A DNA stretch of 7,484 nt from Sphingobacteriaceae bacterium (GCA_023251695.1 JAHEYE010000169.1:1-7484), one strand, 5' to 3'. Numbered from the stretch's first letter, positions 1 through 6,656 are shown. Notes: generated from the sequence alone by a model not told the origin. Numbers and translations: made by a program.

Positions 1-285
1 AATTTAACAGCGTCGGTTGCACTGGTTTCGAATCCATGTGTGGGAGTGCAAGAATTATTTAAAGATAACAGATTTAACATTTTTCCTAATCCCAATTCGG
101 GCGAATTTGAAATAAAGGGAATAAAAGAAGAAACCATTTTTATTTCAAATGAACTCGGACAATTAATCGAAACAAAAAATTTAAACGCTCAAAATAACTA
201 TTCGGCTAAAATAAGTAATCTGCAAAGCGGAGTTTATTTTGTCGGGAATAAATTCTCCCGGCAAAAAATTGTGATAATAAAATGA
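1..285 (+). CDS. T9SS type A sorting domain protein, C-terminal fragment
   Basis: This is the 3' end of a gene that begins before the window. The frame is open from base 1 and gives 94 residues before TGA, so the GTG at 40 is not a real start. From about residue 25 the fragment is a Por-secretion-type C-terminal sorting domain: FPNPNSGEFEI at about 28-38, then the ISNELGQLI strand, the LQSGVYFV turn and the final basic strand ending KIVIIK. Such domains route proteins through the outer membrane by the type IX system and are then removed. The functional part of the protein lies outside the window and cannot be named. The stop overlaps the start of the next gene (ATGA), so the two are probably co-transcribed and translationally coupled. 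The sorting domain is nearly a copy of the one in that neighbour. Confidence 0.9.
   Translation, partial: NLTASVALVSNPCVGVQELFKDNRFNIFPNPNSGEFEIKGIKEETIFISNELGQLIETKNLNAQNNYSAKISNLQSGVYFVGNKFSRQKIVIIK
91..285 (+). repeat. Sorting-domain direct repeat, copy 1
   Basis: Aligned without gaps to 1191-1385 (offset 1100). The first 100 bases differ at only three positions (99, 121, 186). The remaining 95 bases differ at about 20 positions, mostly silent or conservative. The repeat encodes the T9SS sorting domain of the upstream, truncated gene. The sharp change in identity suggests recent recombination between the two copies. Confidence 0.85.
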
Positions 286-1385
286 GGAAGGTAAATATAA
301 TAATATCAATATGTTGTTTTGTTTCGTTAATCTTGAACGCACAAACGTTTACAGTTGGAAGTACCTGTTGCAATTATGTTTTAGTTAACAAAACTTTTTC
401 TCCGTTTTGTAACCCACCATTTAATTTTATTGGACAGGACTCGTTCCCTATAGATATAACCGGCGACCTTTTTCCTGATTTGGTTATTAGAAGTGAATGC
501 ATGGTTCCTTCAAGTGCAAGTGGCGCTTCAGATAATTGTATTTTCGTCACTTCTCAAAGTAATGTTGAAAGTGTTGTAGCAACTACATTCACAAATACCT
601 TAATCATTGATAATTTACTTTTTGGATCAACCTATAATACAAGTTTAAATTGGGACACTTTACCTAGAACAATAACATTTGGGCCAATTGGACCTTCCGC
701 TGCTCAGAAACCAGTTGTTTACGAATATTGGCACAGAACTTTAATAAACACGACAGTAATTTCAGGAACACAAACTAATCCATTTTATATAGTCTTCAGA
801 AAAGTATTACCTAGTACGGATACGATTTATGGTTGGATAAGAATGGATAGTAATTTTCCTGGAAAAATATTTGATTATGCTTATACTTGCGGAACTTATA
901 CAGGGACGCCACCTAGTTCAACAATAACAACCTCTTCGATGACAATATGTAAAGCAGATAGTGTTTTCTTAAACGCAACCCCTAGTGGTGGTATATTCTC
1001 AGGCGCCGGAGTTAGTAGTAACTATTTTAAATCAAAAAATCTTTCATTTGGTTCATATACCATTAATTACCTTTTACCTAATCCAATAGGATGCTCCAAT
1101 GTTTCGAGTTCGATAACATTTACGGTTAATTCTTGCGTAGGAATTCACGAGATTAAGAATATAAATTCGGTTTTTTCAATATTCCCAAACCCCAATTCAG
1201 GCGAATTTGAAATAAAGGGAGTAAAAGAAGAAACCATTTTTATTTCAAATGAACTCGGACAATTAATCGAAACAAAAAATTTAAATGCTCAAAACAATTA
1301 TTCAGTAAAAATAAATAATTTACAAAACGGAATTTATTTTGTCGGAAATGCATTTTCGCGACAAAAAATCGTGGTTATTAAATAA
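282..1385 (+). CDS. Secreted T9SS type A sorting domain protein, function unknown
   Basis: This is a 367-residue exported protein. The N-terminus has a basic start (MRK), a hydrophobic run to about residue 18 and a likely signal peptidase site near LNAQ (18-21). The middle (about 25-205) is an extracellular region with several cysteines (29, 30, 43, 73, 86, 203), a DITGDLFPDLVI stretch (58-69) reminiscent of acidic FG-GAP-like calcium loops, and a YGWIRMD...FDYAYTCG segment (183-203) of a kind often seen in Bacteroidota surface proteins. An Ig-like module follows (about 213-285; Cys 223, 271 and 285). The sorting domain is at 297-367 (FPNPNSGEFEI 301-311, basic end KIVVIK). No enzyme motif is visible. 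It is probably released or anchored at the cell surface. The start overlaps the previous stop by ATGA, and the TAA directly abuts the stop of convergent paaD. Confidence 0.9.
   Translation: MRKVNIIISICCFVSLILNAQTFTVGSTCCNYVLVNKTFSPFCNPPFNFIGQDSFPIDITGDLFPDLVIRSECMVPSSASGASDNCIFVTSQSNVESVVATTFTNTLIIDNLLFGSTYNTSLNWDTLPRTITFGPIGPSAAQKPVVYEYWHRTLINTTVISGTQTNPFYIVFRKVLPSTDTIYGWIRMDSNFPGKIFDYAYTCGTYTGTPPSSTITTSSMTICKADSVFLNATPSGGIFSGAGVSSNYFKSKNLSFGSYTINYLLPNPIGCSNVSSSITFTVNSCVGIHEIKNINSVFSIFPNPNSGEFEIKGVKEETIFISNELGQLIETKNLNAQNNYSVKINNLQNGIYFVGNAFSRQKIVVIK
1191..1385 (+). repeat. Sorting-domain direct repeat, copy 2
   Basis: Second copy of the repeat at 91-285, encoding residues 304-367 of the complete secreted protein. 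Near-identity covers about 1191-1290 and falls off toward the stop codon. Confidence 0.85.
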
Positions 1386-1871
1386 TCAGATACACTTAAA
1401 GTAATCAAAAGGCTCTAGGCAATCCTGACATTGATATAAAGCCTTACAGGCGGTGCTTCCAAACTGAGAAATTAATTTTGTGTTTTGGGATTTGCAGCGG
1501 GGGCAGAGAACAACTTTACTTTTTCCAGTTAACCAGCTTTTATCTTCAGTCGTTTTTTCCGGTGGTGCAATACCGTACTTTCTTAATTTTTCTTTTGCTT
1601 CTTCCGGGATCCAGTCTGTTGTCCATGCCGGAGAATAAACAGTGGTGATCTTTAAATTGGGAACGCCATTCTTATTGAGAATTTCTTTAATGTCATTTTC
1701 CATTCGCTGCATGGCCGGACAACCACTGTAAGTTGGGGTTATTTTTATTTCTACATTTTCGCCTTCCACAATAACATCACGGATAACGCCTAATTCAGCA
1801 ATAGTAATAACCGGAATTTCCGGGTCGGGAATTACAGAGATGAGTTCTTCTATTTTTTCTTTGCTAAGCAT
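1386..1871 (-). CDS. paaD: Phenylacetyl-CoA epoxidase maturation protein PaaD
   Basis: This 161-residue protein has the usual PaaD length and layout. The N-terminal MIP18/DUF59 domain (about 5-100) carries DPEIP (16-20), the LGVIRDV strand (27-33) and the TYSGCPA loop with conserved Cys51. The C-terminal part is a zinc-ribbon-like region with CPRC (123-126) and CQDC (148-151), plus Cys142 in the STACKA motif. PaaD is needed in vivo for phenylacetyl-CoA epoxidase and is thought to help assemble metal clusters, probably in the reductase PaaE. It is not thought to be part of the catalytic complex. The ATG overlaps the stop of the phosphatase gene by one base (TAATG), which implies coupled translation. 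It is the last gene of the train: paaE does not follow, and the stop abuts that of the opposing secreted-protein gene. Confidence 0.95.
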   Translation of the reverse strand: MLSKEKIEELISVIPDPEIPVITIAELGVIRDVIVEGENVEIKITPTYSGCPAMQRMENDIKEILNKNGVPNLKITTVYSPAWTTDWIPEEAKEKLRKYGIAPPEKTTEDKSWLTGKSKVVLCPRCKSQNTKLISQFGSTACKALYQCQDCLEPFDYFKCI

Positions 1872-3925
1872 TAAATTTCAAGTCCTATTACAGTAATATC
1901 GTCTACTTGCTCGTTAATTCCTTTCCAATCATCAAAACTACTTATCATAGCGTGTTTAAGTCCGGAAAGAGAATTACTTTGATTGGCAATCAATAAAGCT
2001 TCGAAAGCCTTGTACATTAATTTTTTTCCTTTTGGTCCGCCAAACTGATCAGGCAAACCATCGGTTGTGGCAAAAATGCGATCCCCTTTTTTAATAGGAA
2101 AAGACGCAAAGGTATAAGGCGTTAATTCGTTATGATATAAACCAACGGGCGCTTTATCACCTTTTATTTCATTTAAATTCGCTCCCGATTGATGATAAAC
2201 TGAATTATTGGCACCACTAAACATAACAGTCTTGACTTTTAAATCCAATCTAAGCAAAACCATATCCATACCATCACGTTTATCTTTTCCTCCTGCTTTA
2301 TTTAAACTGCTAATAACCCGTTCTCTTAAAAGGTTAAGAACCTTATCTGTATCATAAATATTTTTCTCAGTAATAATTTCATTTAAAAAAGAAATCCCCA
2401 TCATACTCATAAAAGCACCCGGTACGCCATGTCCCGTACAATCGGCAACGGCCATAAAATAATAATTATTTTTAACGGCATGCCAGTAAAAATCACCGCT
2501 AACAATATCTTTTGGTTTAAAAAATACGAATGCGTCGGTAACATGTAGTTTTATTTCCTGTTCTTCGGGTATTAATGCCTCTTGAATGGTTTGCGCATAA
2601 TTTATACTGTCGATTATCTCTTTGTTTTTAGAATCTACCATTTGCTTTTGGAGTTCAATAATATTTTTTTGTTTATTCGATTCTTTAAACCGCCGGTAAA
2701 GTATTACCGAAAATCCTGCAATTAGCAATGTGATAATACAAACAGATAATAAAATCACGTTACGTCTTTTATTTTCTGAAATTGTTTTTTCATCAGCGTT
2801 TTTCTTCTCAAGCTGTAGAAACTCTATCTCTCTTTCTTTTTTATCTGTCTCGTATTTAGTTTGCAATTCGGTTAATGATTGAACATTCGAGGCTTCGAAA
2901 ATTGAATCTTTGAGCCGAATGTATTTATTGGCATATTTAATGCCGTTTTCATAATCGTTTGTATTATAATAAATAACATACAGCTGATTTAAAGCATCAA
3001 GTGTGAGCGCCAAATCATTTTGCTCTATACATAAGGCCTCAGCTTCTTTTGCCGCTTTTAATGCGTTTTTATAATCGCGCTTTTTTGTGTAACAAGCTGC
3101 CAAACCATTCTTTAAAATAGTTAGCGCATAATTATCTCCCAATTCAGTACGAATTTTAATGGCTTCGAGTGTTGTTTGAATAGCTTTATCATAAAGTTCC
3201 AGCCCTTTGTAATTGGAAGCAAGGTTCACCAAACTTACCCCAATACCGCGTTTATGTTTAATAAATGTAAAAAATTTTAGCGACTGCTGATTGTATTTGA
3301 GAGCAGAATCATATTGCAATAAAATATTGAATTCTCCACCTAACCGTGCAGAAATATTAGCATAATTAAAAGTGTCTTTAATTTCTTCGCTTAGTTTTAA
3401 TCCGTGTTTATAATAGGTTATCGCTTTTGCATTCAGGTGCATGTTACTGTATATATAACCGAGGTCATGATTGATTTTGATTTGGAATTTTGTACTTTTT
3501 TTATGTTCTGCATATTTTTGTGCAATCAAACAGTATTCGATAGCTTTGGTATATTGTGATGCTGAGCTATAAGCGCGGGAAGTAATTAAATAGGCATTAA
3601 TTATTAAAGTGGTGTCCTTGCTGATTCGTGCATATTTAATAGCGTTGGCTGAAGAATAAGTAGCTGAATCGTTTTGACCTTTCAGCATATAGTAACGCAT
3701 TAATTGTACATTCGATTTGGCGTAACCATAAACATACTTAGTGTTGTAAGAAAGTTTAAGAGTTGATTGAATTGTGAAAAACGCCGAGTCGGTATTCCGT
3801 TCAAGTAGCTTGTCGGTAACTTTGATGATATTGTTAATGCTGGCAGTATCTGTTCTGTTTTGGGATTTGGACGATAAACAAATTATAGAACAAATGAGAA
3901 TGTATGTGCGGGCTCTTGTCAGCAT
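1871..3925 (-). CDS. TPR-repeat membrane protein with SpoIIE-type PP2C phosphatase domain
   Basis: A 684-residue signalling protein. The chosen start at 3925 gives MLTRARTYILICSII..., a plausible signal peptide. An in-frame ATG at 4021 would add 32 polar, Cys/Tyr-rich residues in front of it and run over a better small gene. Order: export signal (1-20); about seven TPR-like helix pairs (about 35-340, e.g. YTKAIEYCLIAQKYA, YDKAIQTTLEAIKI), periplasmic; coiled coil (about 348-388); one membrane span (389-411); second coiled linker (about 412-445) with SINYAQTIQEALIP; cytoplasmic SpoIIE/PP2C phosphatase (about 455-684). The metal-binding acidic motifs are intact: SGDFYW (Asp478), ADCTGHGVPG (Asp495), GMD (Asp554), TTDG (Asp622) and VDDITV (Asp675/676). 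It should therefore be an active serine/threonine phosphatase, as in partner-switching systems, controlled by a periplasmic TPR sensor. The ligand and target are unknown. It is unusual inside a paa operon. Confidence 0.93.
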   Translation of the reverse strand: MLTRARTYILICSIICLSSKSQNRTDTASINNIIKVTDKLLERNTDSAFFTIQSTLKLSYNTKYVYGYAKSNVQLMRYYMLKGQNDSATYSSANAIKYARISKDTTLIINAYLITSRAYSSASQYTKAIEYCLIAQKYAEHKKSTKFQIKINHDLGYIYSNMHLNAKAITYYKHGLKLSEEIKDTFNYANISARLGGEFNILLQYDSALKYNQQSLKFFTFIKHKRGIGVSLVNLASNYKGLELYDKAIQTTLEAIKIRTELGDNYALTILKNGLAACYTKKRDYKNALKAAKEAEALCIEQNDLALTLDALNQLYVIYYNTNDYENGIKYANKYIRLKDSIFEASNVQSLTELQTKYETDKKEREIEFLQLEKKNADEKTISENKRRNVILLSVCIITLLIAGFSVILYRRFKESNKQKNIIELQKQMVDSKNKEIIDSINYAQTIQEALIPEEQEIKLHVTDAFVFFKPKDIVSGDFYWHAVKNNYYFMAVADCTGHGVPGAFMSMMGISFLNEIITEKNIYDTDKVLNLLRERVISSLNKAGGKDKRDGMDMVLLRLDLKVKTVMFSGANNSVYHQSGANLNEIKGDKAPVGLYHNELTPYTFASFPIKKGDRIFATTDGLPDQFGGPKGKKLMYKAFEALLIANQSNSLSGLKHAMISSFDDWKGINEQVDDITVIGLEI

Positions 3926-3930
3926 AGCTG

Positions 3931-4038
3931 TTAAAGAATAAAAATTGCTGCAATAATCATAATAACTATAATTACAAGATATTGCCAGACATCGACGAAA
4001 TAGGGAGAATATTTTTTCCAATTTTCTTTTAAACCCAT
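3931..4038 (-). CDS. 35-residue single-span membrane protein
   Basis: A short open frame: ATG at 4038-4036, stop TAA at 3933-3931. It starts 1 base after the stop of the upstream 108-aa gene and ends 5 bases before the best start of the phosphatase gene, so it fills that gap almost exactly. The N-terminal half is charged and aromatic (MGLKENWKKYSPYF). It passes through VDVWQY into an unbroken hydrophobic run, about residues 21-35, ending in IFIL. That is enough for one membrane span with almost no C-terminal tail. No known family is recognised. It could assist the neighbouring membrane phosphatase or act as an independent micropeptide. Support comes from codon-scale composition (Lys/Trp/Tyr followed by pure Ile/Val/Leu) and the operon fit. 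Homologues could not be searched. Confidence 0.72.
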   Translation of the reverse strand: MGLKENWKKYSPYFVDVWQYLVIIVIMIIAAIFIL

Positions 4039-4039
4039 G

Positions 4040-4366
4040 TTATTCAACAATAATCTTGATGCCAGCTCTTGGCATGCAATCGCTTTTGATGTTTTCGATA
4101 AAAAAGAATTTACCTTTTTTTGTAGCTGTCATTAATGATTTACTGGTTGTGTTAAAAAATTCCTTTTGGTTTTCAAACTCTTTCGCCTGGCCCACAACCG
4201 TTATCGAAATAACAAAAGATTTAATATTGCATGCATCCAGTCCGGGAACTATATCTTTGACCGACTTAGCTTCTTGTAATTTAGCTTCCGTTATTTTTAT
4301 TACGGGCGACTGAGATAATACTGCAAAGGAAGTAAAAAAGAAAAGGATAAAAAATGATTTTTTCAT
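4040..4366 (-). CDS. Small exported protein, possibly GldM C-terminal-like domain
   Basis: A 108-residue protein with a clear signal peptide: MKK, a Phe/Leu-rich core (5-17) and a probable cut after LSQ (17-19). The mature part is about 89 residues of alternating beta strands with two cysteines (46 and 97) that could form a disulfide. The pattern CNIKSFVISITVVG (46-59), then KSLMTATKKGKFFFIENIKSDC (76-97, quoted by position only as a family cue), resembles the last domain of GldM and related Bacteroidota proteins, where an F-x-I-x-x-I/A strand follows a basic turn. This is a family impression, not proof. The start is the ATG at 4366. A TTG nine bases earlier would directly abut the paaC stop but only adds three residues. 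It lies 9 bases after paaC and 1 base before the 35-aa gene, so it is co-transcribed with both. No function can be assigned. Confidence 0.8.
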   Translation of the reverse strand: MKKSFFILFFFTSFAVLSQSPVIKITEAKLQEAKSVKDIVPGLDACNIKSFVISITVVGQAKEFENQKEFFNTTSKSLMTATKKGKFFFIENIKSDCMPRAGIKIIVE

Positions 4367-4375
4367 GTTATTCAA

Positions 4376-5134
4376 TTACCATTTAGCATCAGGTAACATG
4401 CGCGGTAAGGTTTGCATTTCAGAAAGCATATAACCGAGATGTTCGGTATGTAATCCTTTTCTGCCGCCGGTTTGCATAAACGAAGTTTCCGGTTTTTTAA
4501 GAGTGGCTTTTGCAAATAATTCATCCAGTTGTGTTTCCCATTTTGCTTGAAAAGATTTTGCATCAACGGCAATTCCTTGTTTTACTAAAGCTTCTTCAAC
4601 TTCATCCATCTCAAATAGCTCTCCTGTAAAACGCCATAATTCATTCAAGGCATCCTGAATTTTGTTATGACTTTCTTCAGTCCCATCACCAAAACGAACC
4701 ACCCATGATGAAGTGTGACGGAAATGATAACTAACTTCTTTAATTGCCTTTTGTGCAATGCCTGCTAAAGTTTCATCTTTACTTTTTGCTAATTCAGTAT
4801 AAAGTAAAATATTGAATGCATCAATGAACGACTGACGTAAAATAGTTTTGGCATAATCACCATTTGTTTGCTCTACCAGTAAAATGTTGCAAAACTCTCT
4901 TTCGTTTCTTCTGTATGCTAATGCATCCGCATCTCTGTTCTTATTTTCAACTTTCGCAGCATACTCCAATAAAGAAGTTGCAGTTCCAAATGTATCCAGG
5001 GCAATATTTGTCAAAGCTAAATCTTCTTCCAAAAACGGACCATGACCAGTCCATTCACTTAATCTCTGACCGAGAACCAAAGCGTTGTCGGCTAAGCGCA
5101 ATGTGTATGTATAAAGTGTTTCCTGTGAAGTCAT
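4376..5134 (-). CDS. paaC: Phenylacetyl-CoA epoxidase structural subunit PaaC
   Basis: This 252-residue protein matches the usual PaaC length of about 250. PaaC is a ferritin-like helical protein that pairs with the catalytic PaaA and stabilises it but has lost its own metal site. Family landmarks, numbered from the ATG at 5134, include the YTLRLADNALVLGQRLSEW start region (9-28), NEREFCNILLVEQ.NGDYA (77-94), KEVSYHFRH (132-140), LWRFTGELF (166-174) and TGGRKGLHTEHLG near the C-terminus (222-234). The frame can be extended to a TTG at 5167, but MTSQETLY at 5134 fits the N-terminus of known PaaC, and the extra 11 residues are lysine-rich and unlike the family. It follows paaB by 56 bases and is followed after 9 bases by a small exported-protein gene instead of paaD. 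Confidence 0.97.
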   Translation of the reverse strand: MTSQETLYTYTLRLADNALVLGQRLSEWTGHGPFLEEDLALTNIALDTFGTATSLLEYAAKVENKNRDADALAYRRNEREFCNILLVEQTNGDYAKTILRQSFIDAFNILLYTELAKSKDETLAGIAQKAIKEVSYHFRHTSSWVVRFGDGTEESHNKIQDALNELWRFTGELFEMDEVEEALVKQGIAVDAKSFQAKWETQLDELFAKATLKKPETSFMQTGGRKGLHTEHLGYMLSEMQTLPRMLPDAKW

Positions 5135-5190
5135 TTTCTGTTTTTCTCTTTTATTCCCTTTAGTCAAACGGTCTCTTTTGTCTTTTTAAA

Positions 5191-5478
5191 TTACATGTGT
5201 CCGATTGCATCGGGTATCTGATAAAAAGTTGGATGACGGTAAACTTTATCGTTTGCAGGTTCGAAGAATGAACCAATATCTTCAGGACTGCTCGCCGTAA
5301 TGGCTGCCGAAGGAACCACCCAAAGTGACATGCCTTCATTGCGGCGTGTATATAAATCGCGTGCGTTCTGTAATGCCATTTCTTTATCAAATGCATGCAG
5401 ACTTCCGCAATGTACGAAAGGTTGTCCAGCTTTTTTTTGTACAAACACTTCCCAAATTGGTCCTTGTGAATCGCTCAT
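5191..5478 (-). CDS. paaB: Phenylacetyl-CoA epoxidase subunit PaaB
   Basis: A complete 95-residue protein, the same length as the enterobacterial PaaB. Diagnostic stretches are WEVFVQ near the N-terminus, GSLHAFDKEMALQNARDLYTRR (quoted by its key residues G25-SLHA and ARDLYTRR 39-46), LWVVPSAAI, and the highly conserved KVYRHPTFYQIPDAIGHM ending (78-95). PaaB is a small non-catalytic subunit that bridges PaaAC heterodimers in the multicomponent epoxidase and is needed for activity with the reductase. The ATG at 5478 is the natural start, with no recognisable Shine-Dalgarno sequence, as is common in Bacteroidota. It is separated from paaA by an unusually long 155-bp spacer and from paaC by 56 bp. 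Confidence 0.97.
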   Translation of the reverse strand: MSDSQGPIWEVFVQKKAGQPFVHCGSLHAFDKEMALQNARDLYTRRNEGMSLWVVPSAAITASSPEDIGSFFEPANDKVYRHPTFYQIPDAIGHM

Positions 5479-5633
5479 AGTTTAGTTCGTAGTTTTTTAG
5501 TTCGTAGTTAGGAGACTTTCTCCTTCGTATTAATATTATTTTCCAACTCTTTTATTATCTGACTTTTTAAACGCCAATCTCATTTCCCAACACACGTCTT
5601 CTCTCAACTCCGAACTCTCAACTACCAACTTCT
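5479..5633 (-). repeat. Degenerate AACT-type repeat spacer between paaA and paaB
   Basis: The spacer is long for this train. On the + strand, TTAGTTCGTAGTT occurs twice (5482-5494 and 5497-5509, period 15). At the other end, 5602-5630 is made of CTCAACTC/CGAACTCTC/AACTACCAACT units. These are approximate inverses of the first pair, so the two ends form an imperfect inverted repeat around an 85-bp core. A small hairpin, AGGAGA-CTT-TCTCCT, lies at 5510-5524. On the - strand the core has short open stretches (RED.CWEMRLAFKKSDN reading 5536 upward; DWRLKSQIIKELENN reading 5508-5579) in two frames. They look like remnants of a frameshifted small gene, not a functional one. Similar AACT-rich flanks are seen around dispersed elements in Bacteroidota (recalled, not checked). 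Confidence 0.5.
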
Positions 5634-6575
5634 TCAAGCTGCCATAAATGGTTCAGCATTTTTCTTTGCATAAGCAGTAGCAGCAGCACGAACCCATTCA
5701 CCATTTTTATGCGATGCATTTCTAGCTGCTAAACGTTCTTTGTTGCAGGGGCCGTTTCCACTAATTACGTTTTTAAACTCCACCCAATTTGGTTCACTAT
5801 AATCATAACCCTTCTTAGTCTCATTCCATTTTAGACCTTTATCAGGAAGGGTTAACCCTAAATATTCAATTTGTGCTACAGTTTGATCAACAAAACGCTG
5901 ACGTAATTGATCGTTTGTTTCGCGCTTAATACGCCACTTAATCGCATTTTCGCTATTCGGAGATTCTGAATCCGGTGGACCAAACATCATTAGGGTAGGG
6001 AACCACCAACGGTTCAATGCATCCTGAGCCATTTCTTTTTGCTCTTTGGTACCAAATGATAAATGTGTCATGATTTCATAACCCTGACGTTGATGAAAAC
6101 TTTCTTCTTTGCAAATGCGTACCATTGCCCTTGCGTACGGACCGTAAGATGTACGCTGTAACATCACCTGATTCATGATGGCGGCACCATCTACTAACCA
6201 ACCAATAGCGCCAATGTCGGCCCAGGTAAGAGTAGGGTAATTAAAAATGGAAGAATATTTTGCTTTGCCTGTATGTAGAGCGTCTAATAATTCATCGCGG
6301 CTTGTTCCTAATGTTTCTGCAGCGGTGTATAAATATAATCCGTGTCCGCCTTCATCCTGTACTTTCGCCAACAAAACTTTTTTAGCGCGTAAACTGGGTG
6401 CGCGTGTAATCCAATTGCCTTCCGGCAGCATCCCTACAATTTCAGAATGTGCATGTTGTGATATTTGACGGATGAGATGTTTGCGGTAATTTTCCGGCAT
6501 CCAATCCTTGGCTTCTATCATGTCGTTTTTGACCAATTTAGCCTCAAAAACATCTTCAAAATTCTTATTTTCCAT
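5634..6575 (-). CDS. paaA: Phenylacetyl-CoA epoxidase catalytic subunit PaaA
   Basis: This 313-residue protein is the diiron oxygenase subunit that converts phenylacetyl-CoA to its ring-1,2-epoxide in the cytoplasm. The ferritin-like fold carries the expected carboxylate/histidine ligands: Glu45 in HSEIVGMLPEG, DEGGH with Glu75 and His78, Asp129/Glu-type position in WLVDGAA, and KEESFHQRQGYE with Glu157/158 and His161. Other family landmarks are WITRAPSLRAKKVLLAKVQ (55-73), RWWFPTLMMFGPPD (189-202) and EPNWVEFKNVISGNGPCN (261-278). The length agrees with the family (about 310). The ATG at 6575 gives a short polar N-terminus, and a good Bacteroidota promoter lies upstream. It is the first gene of the paa train. 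The enzyme needs an electron-transfer partner, PaaE, which is not encoded in the window. Confidence 0.98.
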   Translation of the reverse strand: MENKNFEDVFEAKLVKNDMIEAKDWMPENYRKHLIRQISQHAHSEIVGMLPEGNWITRAPSLRAKKVLLAKVQDEGGHGLYLYTAAETLGTSRDELLDALHTGKAKYSSIFNYPTLTWADIGAIGWLVDGAAIMNQVMLQRTSYGPYARAMVRICKEESFHQRQGYEIMTHLSFGTKEQKEMAQDALNRWWFPTLMMFGPPDSESPNSENAIKWRIKRETNDQLRQRFVDQTVAQIEYLGLTLPDKGLKWNETKKGYDYSEPNWVEFKNVISGNGPCNKERLAARNASHKNGEWVRAAATAYAKKNAEPFMAA

Positions 6576-6625
6576 TTTATATTAAAACTTGTGTACAATA
6601 TACTCCGCAAGGAAGCACTTTATGG

Positions 6626-6656
6626 CAAATTTAAGCTAAAATGAGGGTTAAAACAA
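6626..6656 (-). promoter_or_regulatory. Bacteroidota-type promoter of the paa operon
   Basis: Read on the - strand, TTG (6656-6654) is followed by 20 bases and TAAATTTG (6633-6626). This is an exact match to the TAnnTTTG -7 box of the Bacteroidota primary sigma factor with a -33 TTG at the expected distance. Transcription would start near 6619-6621, giving a leader of about 45 bases before the paaA ATG at 6575. No other TAnnTTTG of this quality was noted in the spacer. Confidence 0.6.

Noticed and set aside
3926..4021. Upstream ATG at 4021 giving the phosphatase 32 more residues.
   Set aside because: The extension is Cys/Tyr/Ser-rich, would bury the signal peptide that begins at 3925, and overlaps a better-shaped 35-aa frame.
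4056..4313. 85-residue + strand frame.
   Set aside because: It is antisense to the small exported protein, with no export signal or family features; a shadow frame.
4367..4375. TTG start at 4375 for the small exported protein.
   Set aside because: It only adds three residues before a classic MKK signal-peptide start at 4366.
4372..4572. 66-residue - strand frame.
   Set aside because: It is an alternative frame inside paaC, whose product is clearly recognisable.
4864..5163. 99-residue + strand frame.
   Set aside because: It is antisense to paaC, composition is not protein-like and no motif is seen.
5135..5167. TTG start at 5167 for paaC.
   Set aside because: It adds 11 lysine-rich residues not found in the family; the ATG at 5134 gives the normal PaaC N-terminus and length.
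5160..5444. 94-residue - strand frame.
   Set aside because: It is an alternative frame over paaB, which is full length and conserved.
5300..5485. 61-residue + strand frame.
   Set aside because: It is antisense to paaB; a shadow.
5482..5509. Two 13-base repeats with period 15, considered as a CRISPR start.
   Set aside because: There are only two short units with a 2-base gap, no spacers and no cas genes.
6247..6468. 73-residue + strand frame.
   Set aside because: It is antisense to paaA; a shadow.
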